A stretch of DNA of 64,000 nucleotides from Cryobacterium algoritolerans (GTDB lineage Bacteria; Actinomycetota; Actinomycetes; Actinomycetales; Microbacteriaceae). The DNA lies in the NCBI RefSeq assembly GCF_004402785.1, contig NZ_SOFP01000063.1, positions 20,889-84,888 on the forward strand, written 5' to 3'. The notes under the pieces were generated by a model, which saw only the letters and a program-made list of their open reading frames with translations, searched no databases and was not told where the DNA came from. A program made the translations under genes and the position numbers. Of this stretch, positions 7,288 through 15,282 are shown piece by piece; within the stretch, counting starts at the first letter, position 1, and the number at the start of each line of letters is the position of its first letter.

Positions 7288-8459
7288 ACCGCGGCCCCGG
7301 CCGTTTCGGCCAGCGGGACCCCGGCAGCGGGCTTCGGAGTATCGAAGAGAGGTCTGCCGGTGATCGCCCGACCGTAGAACTCGTAGAGCACGTCGGATGT
7401 CGGGGCCATCACGTGTCCCGCTCGCGCGTCGCGGAAGTAGCGGTCGATCTGCGTGTGCTCGGAGAACGCCGCTCCACCGCACACGCGCATGGCGACATCC
7501 GTGACGCGCAGCGCAGCATCGTTTGACGATGCCTTGCTGCCGAGCACGAAGAGAGCAGTATCGTCTTCGGGATCGGCGACCTTTCCCGCGGCCACGTCGA
7601 GATAGGCGCTCGCGTTGGCGAGATCGATCGACATCTTCGCGAGCTGTGCCCGGATGGTCGGTAATGACGACAGGCTCTCGTCGAGGTGCTCGAGCCGCGC
7701 TCCCATCGTGTGACGCACCGCGGCATCGACCGCAGCTCGGCTGAGGCCGATCGACACGGCAGAGTTGCCCAGGTTGAACCAGGGCAGCACGTGGCCCATC
7801 ATGAGATCGAACCCCCCACCTGCCGCGCCCAGACGAAACTCCTCGGTCGTGTCGACCTCGACGGTCATCGGGCTCGAGGAGTTTCCGCGGAATCCCATGC
7901 CGCTCCAGGGGCGATCGATCGTGAGGCCGGTCGATCCGGCGGGTATCGCGAAGAGGTCCACGCCCTCAGCGTCCGGTGTGCCCGTGGAGATGACGTAGAC
8001 GTCGGCATGACCAGCCGACGTGACCCAACTCTTCTTCGCGGAGACCTGGATGCCCCCTGGCGTCGTTGTCGCGCGCGAAACCGGCGCCCAGAAATGCGAG
8101 CGCGAACCCGCTTCGGAGAACGCCAGCGAGGCGAGCGAGCGGCCACTCGCGAGATCGCCGAGCAGTCCAGGCATCCCGTCGGGCGGTGCGGCGGCGACCG
8201 GCATCGAGGCGCTCACGTGCATGAGGTAGATCATCGCGGTCGATCCGCAGGCGCCGGCGAGGGCACTGACCACCAGCACGAGTTCCCGCGGTCCCTGGCC
8301 AAGTCCGCCGACCTTGGTCGGAAGAGTCAGCCCGAGCAGTCCCGATGACCGCAACGCGGCGACCGCTTCCTCGGGGAATCGTCCCTTAGCATCCACGTCG
8401 TGCGCATGCTCGCGGGCGATCTCCAATACGGGATCCAGTAGTTCGACAACTTCGATCAC
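7284..8459 (-). CDS. Acyl-CoA dehydrogenase-family flavoprotein
   Basis: A 391-residue protein with the three-part acyl-CoA dehydrogenase layout. An N-terminal helical domain has GLLGLTLPTKVGGLGQGP near 38-55, a beta domain has SLAFSEAGSRSH and SAKKSWVTSAGHADVYVIS near 110-160, and a C-terminal helical domain has RVCGGAAFSEH and RYFRDARAGHVMAPT. The last segment resembles the FMN/FADH2-dependent monooxygenase branch (DszC/SfnB/HsaA style) as much as true dehydrogenases, and no clear catalytic glutamate can be placed. The GTG start at 8459 shares GTGA with the upstream stop, and the stop overlaps the next gene by ATGA. It probably performs an oxidation or monooxygenation in the operon's unknown pathway. 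Confidence 0.85.
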   Translation of the reverse strand: MIEVVELLDPVLEIAREHAHDVDAKGRFPEEAVAALRSSGLLGLTLPTKVGGLGQGPRELVLVVSALAGACGSTAMIYLMHVSASMPVAAAPPDGMPGLLGDLASGRSLASLAFSEAGSRSHFWAPVSRATTTPGGIQVSAKKSWVTSAGHADVYVISTGTPDAEGVDLFAIPAGSTGLTIDRPWSGMGFRGNSSSPMTVEVDTTEEFRLGAAGGGFDLMMGHVLPWFNLGNSAVSIGLSRAAVDAAVRHTMGARLEHLDESLSSLPTIRAQLAKMSIDLANASAYLDVAAGKVADPEDDTALFVLGSKASSNDAALRVTDVAMRVCGGAAFSEHTQIDRYFRDARAGHVMAPTSDVLYEFYGRAITGRPLFDTPKPAAGVPLAETAGAAV

Positions 8460-8899
8460 GGTCTGCCTTTCGTCGGTTCGTACGGCTGGGCTGAGGGAGA
8501 GGGAGAGGGAGAGGGAGAGGGAGAGGGAGAGGGAGAGGGAGAGGGAGAGAGCGAGAGTGCGAGGAGCCCGATGCCAAGCCCGCCGACGACCGCCATAGCC
8601 GAGGCGTCACCGCCGAGCGGCCGGATCGAGAAAGCGAGACCCAGGAGCTGGGTGAAAGCGGCCCCAATAAGAAGTGCGCCGGCGATCGATCGCAACAGCC
8701 TTCGCCGGACGATGCCGCTCACGATCGAGAGAACGCCGCTGACCACGAGGAGGCCTGCACCGACCGGCCCGATGTTCACGAACCGAAACTCCGAGGGGAG
8801 TTGGGCGCCGATCACGAAACCGGCGAGGGCGATCGCGGCGGCCCCGACGAGTACTGCCGCGCGGTCGTTGGCACTCGATGTGCCGGATATGCCTGTCAC
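8456..8899 (-). CDS. Small integral membrane protein with (Ser-Pro)n C-terminal tail
   Basis: A 147-residue membrane protein starting at the GTG 8899, which overlaps the DoxX stop by GTGA. Hydrophobic segments cover residues about 13-33 (VLVGAAAIALAGFVIGAQL), 40-58, 66-88 and 96-113, predicting four membrane helices. I recognise no named family. The C-terminal tail is a run of about nine Ser-Pro dipeptides encoded by a perfect hexanucleotide repeat, then AQPYEPTKGRP, ending in a TGA that overlaps the acyl-CoA dehydrogenase-like gene. Gain or loss of repeat units changes tail length by two residues per unit without a frameshift. It probably works with the DoxX protein encoded immediately upstream. 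Confidence 0.65.
   Translation of the reverse strand: MTGISGTSSANDRAAVLVGAAAIALAGFVIGAQLPSEFRFVNIGPVGAGLLVVSGVLSIVSGIVRRRLLRSIAGALLIGAAFTQLLGLAFSIRPLGGDASAMAVVGGLGIGLLALSLSPSPSPSPSPSPSPSPSPSAQPYEPTKGRP
8493..8546 (+). repeat. Hexanucleotide tandem repeat, nine GAGGGA units
   Basis: Nine perfect consecutive copies of GAGGGA on the plus strand, flanked by partial copies (GAGAGA to 8552). On the coding minus strand they read TCTCCC and encode alternating Ser-Pro in the tail of the four-helix membrane protein. The unit length is a multiple of three, so slippage alters tail length and not the frame. Confidence 0.95.
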
Positions 8900-9432
8900 G
8901 ACAGCCTCATCATGAGCTGTGCTAGTCGACCCGATGACGCCGACCACGTCTTGCGCAGTACCCCGTCGATTCCGTAGCTGCGCCCGGCTGCGGTCGCGAA
9001 GATCGCGAGGTGCGCAAGCCCCATGAGGTAATACGACCACTGCCATTCGTGTGGCGCAAACAGAACCGAGAGGGTGATCGCCAGTGTCTGGCCCATGCCG
9101 ACGACGGCCCAGAACCGAGTGGCGAGACCGACGAGCAGGAAAGCTCCCAGCCCGCCTTCGACAAGAAGCGTGAACCATCCGAAGACCTCGATGTTGGGCA
9201 GCACGACCCCATCGACGAACGCCGAATACGGGGCGAACACCGGATACGCCACCGCCTTGCTCGCCCAAAAGTACAGGCCGTCGTTGTTCGCCCGACCGAA
9301 ATCCGGGGGCACCTTCCACGCGACATTCTGTATCCACATCAGAGCGACGCCGCAGCGGAGCGCGGCGACCATGACGGCAGACACGCGTGTCACCCCCGGT
9401 GCATCAACCAGTGGACCAACCGCTGCAGACAT
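8896..9432 (-). CDS. DoxX/DoxD-like integral membrane protein
   Basis: A 178-residue four-helix membrane protein of the DoxX/DoxD type, related to the small subunit of thiosulfate:quinone oxidoreductase and to MadRS/SseA-associated DoxX proteins. Helices are visible at about 20-38 (VMVAALRCGVALMWIQNV), 75-98, 105-122 and 130-150 (WSYYLMGLAHLAIFATAAG). Typical DoxX features are the early Arg-x-Gly-x-A-L-x-W helix and GWFTLLVEGGLGAFLLVGL. The ATG at 9432 has AGAGGAA upstream, making this the first gene of the seven-gene overlapped operon. The large TQO subunit (DoxA) is missing, so its electron-transfer partner is unknown. Confidence 0.75.
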   Translation of the reverse strand: MSAAVGPLVDAPGVTRVSAVMVAALRCGVALMWIQNVAWKVPPDFGRANNDGLYFWASKAVAYPVFAPYSAFVDGVVLPNIEVFGWFTLLVEGGLGAFLLVGLATRFWAVVGMGQTLAITLSVLFAPHEWQWSYYLMGLAHLAIFATAAGRSYGIDGVLRKTWSASSGRLAQLMMRLS

Positions 9433-9533
9433 GGGTTCCTCTCGACGACCCCAGTCAATCCATGTTGGGCCTCGAGCACAATGACCAATTTGTTACGAGA
9501 CGCTGACGCTTCGTGGGGCCGCACGGTGCCCGC

Positions 9534-10441
9534 TTAGTACGGGGCTGTCTCTTCAACGGTTTTCCGGCGGTTTGCATTCAGTAGGTTTGCTCGGCCGGCC
9601 GAGCGCTCAATGCGGCTGAGCCCGGCCTCTCGCCGGATGTTTCGCTGAGGTCCCACCGGCCCCACGTAGATTTCGCCCGCGACAACTCTCGTGTCGACTC
9701 GTTGAGCCGCCGAGAGGTACGCGACCAATCCTGCGATCACCAGCGTGAGGGTCAGGGCGACCAGTCCGCTGCCGACCCCGAAGCCGCCTTCGGAGGTCGG
9801 CTTGCCGAGCCAGTCGGCCAGGGATGCGCCGAGCGGGCGAGTGACGACGTAGGCGCACCAGAACGAGAAGATCGCGTTCCAACGAAACCGGGTGAACCCG
9901 ATGGCCGGGATCGCGATCCCGACGGCGAACAGCATCGCGGACAGGAAGTAGCCGCGATGCACGGTCACGGCGGTCAGATCGCCCACCGCGGTGCCGAGCG
10001 CGAAAGTAGCGACGACGGCGAGCCAATAGAACGCTTCCCGGCGTGTGCTGTCGATCGAGTGAATCGACAGGTTGCCCTCGACTCGACTCCAGACCAGGAA
10101 AATGGCAGTCAGTGATACCGCAAACAGGCCGGCCGACATCCAAAAGGGCACGTCGAATCCGACGTGGAGCACATCGGCGACCATCGTGCCGAAGACGCCG
10201 ACCATCCCCACCGCAAGCCAATAGGCCCACGGTACATACCGGTGCATCCTGAACTGGATGACCAGTGCGGCGGCGAACCCGGCGAACCCGACCAGCACCG
10301 CCGCAATGGGGGCATCGCATGCACCATGAAGTCGCTTGTCGACTCGCCCAGCGCGGTCGACAGGCCTTTGATGAGCCAGAAGAACACGGTGACTTCGGGA
10401 ACGCGTTGCGCGCTTCGCGCGATGATCGGTTTGAGTTCCAA
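9534..10441 (-). pseudogene. COG4705-type membrane protein, frameshifted
   Basis: This is the downstream copy of a tandem pair of COG4705 multi-pass membrane proteins. The N-terminal part reads VPEVTVFFWLIKGLSTALGE from a TTG near 10441. The rest sits in another frame (LVGFAGFAAALVIQFRMHRY onward) and runs through TRREAFYWLAVVATFALG to a hydrophilic end at 9534. The switch lies at about 10300-10320, where SDFMVHA should connect to PIAAVLVGFAG. Each half aligns well with the neighbouring paralogue, so the gene was once intact at about 300 residues. The 45-residue basic C-terminal tail is absent in the paralogue. The family is membrane-anchored and of unknown function. Confidence 0.8.
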
Positions 10442-10442
10442 A

Positions 10443-11240
10443 TCAGTCGACCGCTACGTCAGTGGCGGCGGTGCGCTTCTGGAGGGTCAGGTAGCTGACC
10501 AGTGCGAGGATCGCGGTGAGGAAGACGACGCTCGTGCCGACGGTTCCGATTCCCAGGCCGCCATCGTGACGAGGCTGGGAGAGAAAATCGCCCAGGGACG
10601 CGCCAAGCGGGCGGGTGAGGACATACGCTGCCCAGAACGCGAACACGGCGCCGCGCCGGGCGACGAAGTGGGCGCCGGCCACGAGCGCGATGGCGGTAGC
10701 GAAAATGAGCGCCGACACCCAGTAGCCCAGGTTCAGGCCTTCCGCGATGAGGTCGCCGGCGGCGGTGCCCAGGGCGAAGGTGAACAAAATCGTCAGCTAG
10801 TAGAAGGCTTCTCGCTTCGTGGTGGTGATGGTGTGGATGGAGAGCGTCTTCTCGCTGGCATACCAGGCGATGAAGGTTGCCAGAAGGGCGACGGCGAAGA
10901 CGATCGTGGTGGTTTCGAGGCTGACGCCGAAGTTGTCGGTCAGGTTGTCGGTGATCAGTGTGCCGACGACGCTGATCAGCACGACGGCAAGCCAGTAGAT
11001 GCTTGGCGCATGCCGGGCAGATCGGAATTGGACGACCAGGGCGATGGCGAGGAAGGCACCCATCACGTATGTCGTGTTGGTCAGCCCAAGGTTGAGGTTG
11101 GTGGCGAGGAAGTCGGCAAAGGTTTCACCAACGGTGGTCGCCAAGATCTTGATAATCCAGAAGACCAGGGTGGGTTCGGGGACCTTGCTCATGCTCGATT
11201 TGGCGCGGGTATCAACGGTTTGCGCGGTGTTGGTTGTCAT
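10443..11240 (-). pseudogene. COG4705-type membrane protein interrupted by an amber codon
   Basis: The upstream copy of the pair. It starts at ATG 11240 and reads KVPEPTLVFWIIKILATTVG and later KREAFY, then hits TAG at 10797-10799. The same frame resumes directly with LTILFTFALGTAAGDL and runs to 10443. The paralogue has tryptophan at the amber position (EAFYWLAV versus EAFY*LTI), so one TGG to TAG change explains the break. Otherwise the 265-codon frame is well preserved, with about eight hydrophobic segments, so the mutation is recent or a sequencing error. The stop lies two bases from the start of the downstream copy, consistent with one transcript. Confidence 0.85.
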
Positions 11241-11725
11241 GATCGTCCTCAGGTCGTTTTCGCGAAAAGCGCCACCGGATCAGGGCGAAGGAAACAACCA
11301 TATGAGGGCCAGGATGGACGAAGGCCCGGCGAACGCCATGGAAGACGAGAGCTTTCACCGGGTCGGGCCTGGCCTGCCAGCTCGTGTGCGGCGCGACGGG
11401 TGACCGCCCGGTTCAACCGCGCGATTGGGGCATTCCGAACTCGTCGACCGGCCCGTCCGGCAATTCTGGTTTGTGCTCAGCCGGGCAGTTCAGGATCGCA
11501 TTCGGGGTGGAATGGTCGATGGTGTCTTCACGACCTGGTCCTCGGGGCCAAGCGGCGGCGTGCCGATCGCGCGCACAATCCTGAGGCTCAGCCGGTCGAT
11601 GAAGTGCATGTATCGCACAGCGACGCCGTGCCCGCGAGATTTTGTCTCATTCATGGTGCCAGGTAACTCCCCACCACGCTCGCGGATAGGCGCCGGGACC
11701 GCGGACGGGCAGGTTCCCGGCCGCT
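11241..11725. other. Intergenic stretch without a convincing gene
   Basis: I see no RNA gene, repeat or recognisable protein in these 485 bases. A minus-strand frame from about 11655 to 11490 (starting MNETKSRGHG, with a helical IDRLSLRIVRAIGTPPLG segment) could encode a 54-residue protein. It lacks a ribosome site and I do not recognise it. The right part probably holds the promoter for the COG4705 pair on the minus strand. Confidence 0.5.
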
Positions 11726-12022
11726 TCATTTCACGGCAAGAATCTCGATCAGGCGGATGTCCGGGTCCTTGGCCAGAAGGGTCGGCCCGTGCTCGGCCAG
11801 GGCAGCGGGGATGGCGCCGTCGAGGTGCGCCTGCCTGCCTTCTTCGGTCTCGAACGTGTCGAAGATCCCGAAGGTGACGTCGTCCACCCGGAACGCGTAC
11901 CAGGTGCGGGTATCCGGCTCACCGAGCACAACATCCCGGCTTCCGCTGAGGAAGTTCCAGACGTCCGTTTCCTTGCCGGGCCTCGCTTCGACGAGAGCCA
12001 ATACTCCGAATTTGAGTGCCAT
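11726..12022 (-). CDS. Putative quinol monooxygenase (ABM family)
   Basis: A 98-residue protein of the antibiotic biosynthesis monooxygenase (ABM, ferredoxin-like) family, small dimeric proteins that oxidise quinols or related aromatics without a cofactor or bind heme. The start KFGVLALVEARPGKETDVWN is the first strand and helix, TWYAFRVDDVTFGIFDTF the central pair of strands, and the end (RLIEILAVK) the last strand. The length matches single-domain ABM proteins. It lies after the cox cluster on the same strand but 108 bases away, and a link to CO oxidation is not shown. Confidence 0.75.
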   Translation of the reverse strand: MALKFGVLALVEARPGKETDVWNFLSGSRDVVLGEPDTRTWYAFRVDDVTFGIFDTFETEEGRQAHLDGAIPAALAEHGPTLLAKDPDIRLIEILAVK

Positions 12023-12130
12023 CGCGGTCTCCTCGCTTGTCGCCTTCGAATCGGCCGGCCGCCGTTTAAGCCCGGGGTCGGTTATCCTCAGAGTTTAGGA
12101 AGGTGTCGGGCCCTCGGCAAGGGGTCGCTT

Positions 12131-13279
12131 TTATCGCGGGTCGTCGGCCGGCTCGTCGAGGTCGTCGTGGTGGATACGTTGGTCGAGGTTGCCGAGCGGC
12201 TCACCGGTTCCGCCCCACTGCCCGGCAATGATTTCGGCGGCGATCGACACGGCTGTTTCCTCGGGGGTTCTCGAACCGAGGTCGAGGCCGATTGGGCTGT
12301 GCAGCCGGGCCAGGTCGGCCTCGCCGAGCCCGGTATCCCTCAACCTGGCGAGGCGGTCCTCGTGGGTGCGCCGGGATCCCATTGCCCCGATGTACGCCAC
12401 GGCCGGGGCGCGCAGGGCCAGCTCGAGCAGGGGAACGTCGAACTTGGGGTCATGGGTGAGCACGCAGATGACCGAGCGCGAGTCCACAAGGCCGGCCGCG
12501 AACTGCTCGGCCAGGTACCGGTGGGGCCACGCGACGATCACCTCGTCGGCATCCGGAAAACGGGCGGGCGTCGCGAACACCTCCCGCGCGTCGCAGACGG
12601 TGACACGGTAGCCGAGGAACGCTGCCAGGCGCGTCAGGGCCGCGGCGAAGTCAATGGCGCCGAACACGAACATCCGTGGCCGGGGTGCCTGGCTGTTGAC
12701 GAACACCCGCATCCCCTCGCCCTGCCGCTCGCCGTCTGGGCCATAGGTCAGGGTCGTGTTGCGGCCGGCGGCCAGAAGCCCCATGGCGTCGTCACTCACG
12801 GCGCGGTTCGCCCGGTCAGACCCGAGGTCGCCCTCGAACCCGTTCGGCCTGACCACGAGGTGTCGGCCGATCATGTCGGCATCCGGATGCTCGATCACCG
12901 TCGCCACCGCCACCGGCCGGGAAGCATCGATGTCAGTGCGGACGTCCTCCAACTGGGCGAACGTCTGCCGCGAAACGGGTTCAATGAACACATCGAGGAT
13001 GCCGCCACAGGTCAACCCGACCGAGAACGCGTCATCGTCGCTGATCCCGTATCGGACCAGAACGGGCCGGCCGTCGGCGGCGACCTGGGTCGCGACGTCG
13101 TACACCGCACCCTCCACACACCCGCCGGAGACCGAGCCGGTGACTGCCCCGTCCGGGGTGACGAGCATCGACGCACCCGCCGGGCGAGGGGCGGACTCGA
13201 ACGTGCGAACCACGGTCGCGAGACCGGCGGTGGCGCCGTTCCGCCAGCCCGGCATCAGGGCGCCGATGATGTCACGCAT
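12131..13279 (-). CDS. XdhC/CoxI-family protein
   Basis: A 382-residue XdhC/CoxI protein, the group that binds and delivers sulfurated molybdenum cofactor to xanthine dehydrogenase-type enzymes. The N-terminal XdhC/CoxI domain shows the ATVVRTFESAPRPAGASM-like opening, GSVSGGCVEGAVYD near 48 and GLTCGGILDVFIEPV near 90. The C-terminal Rossmann domain has RMFVFGAIDFAAALTRLAAF near 200 and GAMGSRRTH and GLDLGSRTPEETAVSIAAEI near the end. It is last in the cox cluster, 18 bases after coxG. It is longer than, and complete relative to, the second XdhC-like protein of the cluster. It probably matures the CoxL cofactor. Confidence 0.85.
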   Translation of the reverse strand: MRDIIGALMPGWRNGATAGLATVVRTFESAPRPAGASMLVTPDGAVTGSVSGGCVEGAVYDVATQVAADGRPVLVRYGISDDDAFSVGLTCGGILDVFIEPVSRQTFAQLEDVRTDIDASRPVAVATVIEHPDADMIGRHLVVRPNGFEGDLGSDRANRAVSDDAMGLLAAGRNTTLTYGPDGERQGEGMRVFVNSQAPRPRMFVFGAIDFAAALTRLAAFLGYRVTVCDAREVFATPARFPDADEVIVAWPHRYLAEQFAAGLVDSRSVICVLTHDPKFDVPLLELALRAPAVAYIGAMGSRRTHEDRLARLRDTGLGEADLARLHSPIGLDLGSRTPEETAVSIAAEIIAGQWGGTGEPLGNLDQRIHHDDLDEPADDPR

Positions 13280-13297
13280 GGTCGGCGGGGGAGCGGA

Positions 13298-14035
13298 TCA
13301 TCGGGGTCCCCTGCGGCCAACCGCTAGGCCGACCCGATAGGCGAGGAAAGCCACGCCGGCGAGGAGGCCCACCAGTTTCCCCGGGCTGCTGAGCTGGTCG
13401 GCCAGCATCCCCTTGGCGAGGGTGAGGGCGTTCAGGCTTGTCTCGGCCGTGCGCGGGGCCTGATGCTGCAGCGGACGGGACAAGGGCGGCGGCATCGCCG
13501 GCGACCCAGCCTGGCCGGGCGAGGGCGCTGCGCCCACCGTGGCCGAAGCAGGTTCGCCCCCGGTCGGAGGGGCGGCGGGTTCCGTGCCGGAACCGGTGAC
13601 CATGGCCTGCAGGTTGTCCGCGAAGAGCGCCATCATCTGGTCGGTTACGCTGCCGATGATGCTCTTCCCCATGGCAGCGACTTTACCGGAGAGGTCCACC
13701 TCCGCGCTGACCGTGCCGGTGGTCGTGCCGTCCGTCTCGACGAGGGACAGGGTGGCTGTGCCCTGGGCGGTGCCCTGCCCGCGAGCCTCCTGGGCGCGGC
13801 CCTGGAATACGGCACGGTGCGCGGTAGCGTCCCGCTCGATCACATTCATCAAACCCTTGTACTGCATGGACACCGGGCCCAGTTTCACTTTCATTCCCAC
13901 CTGGTAGGCGTCGTCGGAGAGTTTGTTGAGCACTTCAGCCCCCGGAACACAGCCGGCGACCCGCTCGAAGTCCATCAGGGTCTCCCACACCGTTTCGATC
14001 GGGGCCAGAACGGTGAATGTGCTGTCGAGTTGCAT
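13298..14035 (-). CDS. coxG: CoxG-like carbon monoxide dehydrogenase accessory protein
   Basis: A 245-residue CoxG-family protein. Residues 1-145 form the SRPBCC-like CoxG domain (FTVLAPIETVWETLMDFERV, CVPGAEVL, VKLGPVSMQYKG, SGKVAAMGKSIIG). A proline/alanine-rich linker of about 45 residues and a hydrophobic C-terminal helix (PGKLVGLLAGVAFLAYRVGLA) follow. CoxG helps tether CO dehydrogenase to the cytoplasmic membrane in Oligotropha (Afipia), and the C-terminal helix here fits that. The ATG at 14035 overlaps the coxE stop in TAATG, so the two are coupled. Confidence 0.85.
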   Translation of the reverse strand: MQLDSTFTVLAPIETVWETLMDFERVAGCVPGAEVLNKLSDDAYQVGMKVKLGPVSMQYKGLMNVIERDATAHRAVFQGRAQEARGQGTAQGTATLSLVETDGTTTGTVSAEVDLSGKVAAMGKSIIGSVTDQMMALFADNLQAMVTGSGTEPAAPPTGGEPASATVGAAPSPGQAGSPAMPPPLSRPLQHQAPRTAETSLNALTLAKGMLADQLSSPGKLVGLLAGVAFLAYRVGLAVGRRGPR

Positions 14036-15282
14036 TATTTCGTCCCTTTGTTCGCGGGTTGTGGAATGCGGTCGGCGCGGATCGCTGCCGCCACTTCCGC
14101 CAGGGCCGTGTAGCTGTGACCGCTGACGAAGGCGTCGATGTAGGGCAGGGCGGCGGCCATGCCGCCCGCGAGCGGCTGGTAGTCTGGCGCCACCTTGCGT
14201 GGGTTGATCCAGACGATCCGGAAGGCGAGCCGGCGAAGCCTGGCCATCTGGGCGTCGACCTCTGCCGGGTCGTCCTGAGCCCATCCGTCGGAGATCAGCA
14301 CGATCACCGCTCCACGGGCAAGCCCGCGTCGACCGTGATCGTCGATGAAACGCCGGATGCTCTCGGCCAGCCGCGTGCCTCCGGCCCAGTCCTCTGCACC
14401 AGCGGCGGCCTGTGCGAGGGCCTGGTCCGGATCCCGCAGCGCCAGCTGTCTGGTGAGCCGGGTCAGCCTGGTTGAGAACACGAATGCTTCGGCCTGTGCG
14501 CCGGAGACAGCACCCTGGACCAGGGACAGAAAGACCCGGGTATACGGCTCCATCGACCCGGAAACGTCGCAGAGCAACACCAGACGGCGGGCCCTGGGGC
14601 GCCGCCGGGCGTAGACGAGACGGACCGGGTCCCCACCCGTGTGGCCCGCGCCCCGTACGGTGCGGCGGAGGTCCAGCCGGGTGGTGCGGGTCGCAGAGGC
14701 CCTGGTGCGGCGACTGAGGCGGGTCGGCGTTGACAGGGCGATCCGCCGCACGAGGGTGCGCATCCGGGTGATTTCCTCTGCGGTCAGCTCGGCAAACGAC
14801 ATGTCGTGCAGCCTTTCGTCGGCCGAGGCCATCATCAGAACCGCCTCCCGCTCCGGGCCGTTCAGGCCTGAGGAGTCGCCGCCCGGTACCAGGGCCGGCG
14901 GCTGCGGCGCGCGATCGGCATTGTCGGCGCCGAGTGGGCGGTCGTCGGTCGGGGACGGCCGGGAGCGTGGTTCGGAGCCGATCGACGGCGGGGCCGTGTT
15001 GTCGCCCCGGTTGTCGGCGGGGTCAAGGAACCCGCCGAAGACCGCCGTGAACACGCTGTCGAAAACCGGAAGTTGCTCATGGGAGTTGACCAGCACCACC
15101 CTGCTGGTCCAATACAGCGGGCCGAGGGAATGGGGCGGGACTAGCCGGAGCGCCTCGGCCAGCCGGGCGGCACTGTCCAGGGAGGCCGGAAGCCCCGCAC
15201 GGCGCAGGGCGGTGGTGAAGCCGGCCGCGAGGGCGGCGGCTTCCACCCGTGGTGCCCGCCGGAGCGCCTGGTTTTCAGCCAT
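14035..15282 (-). CDS. coxE: CoxE-like VWA-domain protein
   Basis: A VWA-domain protein of the CoxE family, about 415 residues. The N-terminal helical part (VEAAALAAGFTTALRRAG) and a proline-rich acidic linker precede the VWA domain, which starts at RRLVLLCDVSGSMEPYTRV near 240 and carries the MIDAS motif D-V-S-G-S. The later VIVLISDGWAQDDP supplies the third MIDAS residue. In Oligotropha, CoxD and CoxE form an ATPase/VWA pair needed to insert copper and sulfur into the CoxL active site. I prefer ATG 15282; an in-frame GTG three codons upstream is possible. Either start overlaps the coxD stop. Confidence 0.88.
   Translation of the reverse strand: MAENQALRRAPRVEAAALAAGFTTALRRAGLPASLDSAARLAEALRLVPPHSLGPLYWTSRVVLVNSHEQLPVFDSVFTAVFGGFLDPADNRGDNTAPPSIGSEPRSRPSPTDDRPLGADNADRAPQPPALVPGGDSSGLNGPEREAVLMMASADERLHDMSFAELTAEEITRMRTLVRRIALSTPTRLSRRTRASATRTTRLDLRRTVRGAGHTGGDPVRLVYARRRPRARRLVLLCDVSGSMEPYTRVFLSLVQGAVSGAQAEAFVFSTRLTRLTRQLALRDPDQALAQAAAGAEDWAGGTRLAESIRRFIDDHGRRGLARGAVIVLISDGWAQDDPAEVDAQMARLRRLAFRIVWINPRKVAPDYQPLAGGMAAALPYIDAFVSGHSYTALAEVAAAIRADRIPQPANKGTK

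Noticed and set aside
8493..8552. CRISPR-like array
   Set aside because: The unit is only six bases with no spacers; it is a coding microsatellite. No CRISPR array or cas gene was seen in the window.
10797..10799. Amber codon read as pyrrolysine or programmed readthrough
   Set aside because: The paralogue has Trp at this position and no recoding signal is visible; a TGG to TAG mutation or read error is simpler.
10164..11666. A 500-codon open frame on the plus strand across the COG4705 pair
   Set aside because: It is antisense to two recognisable paralogous membrane protein genes, is very rich in Asp/Gly/Arg, and resembles no family; high-GC antisense frames stay open by chance.
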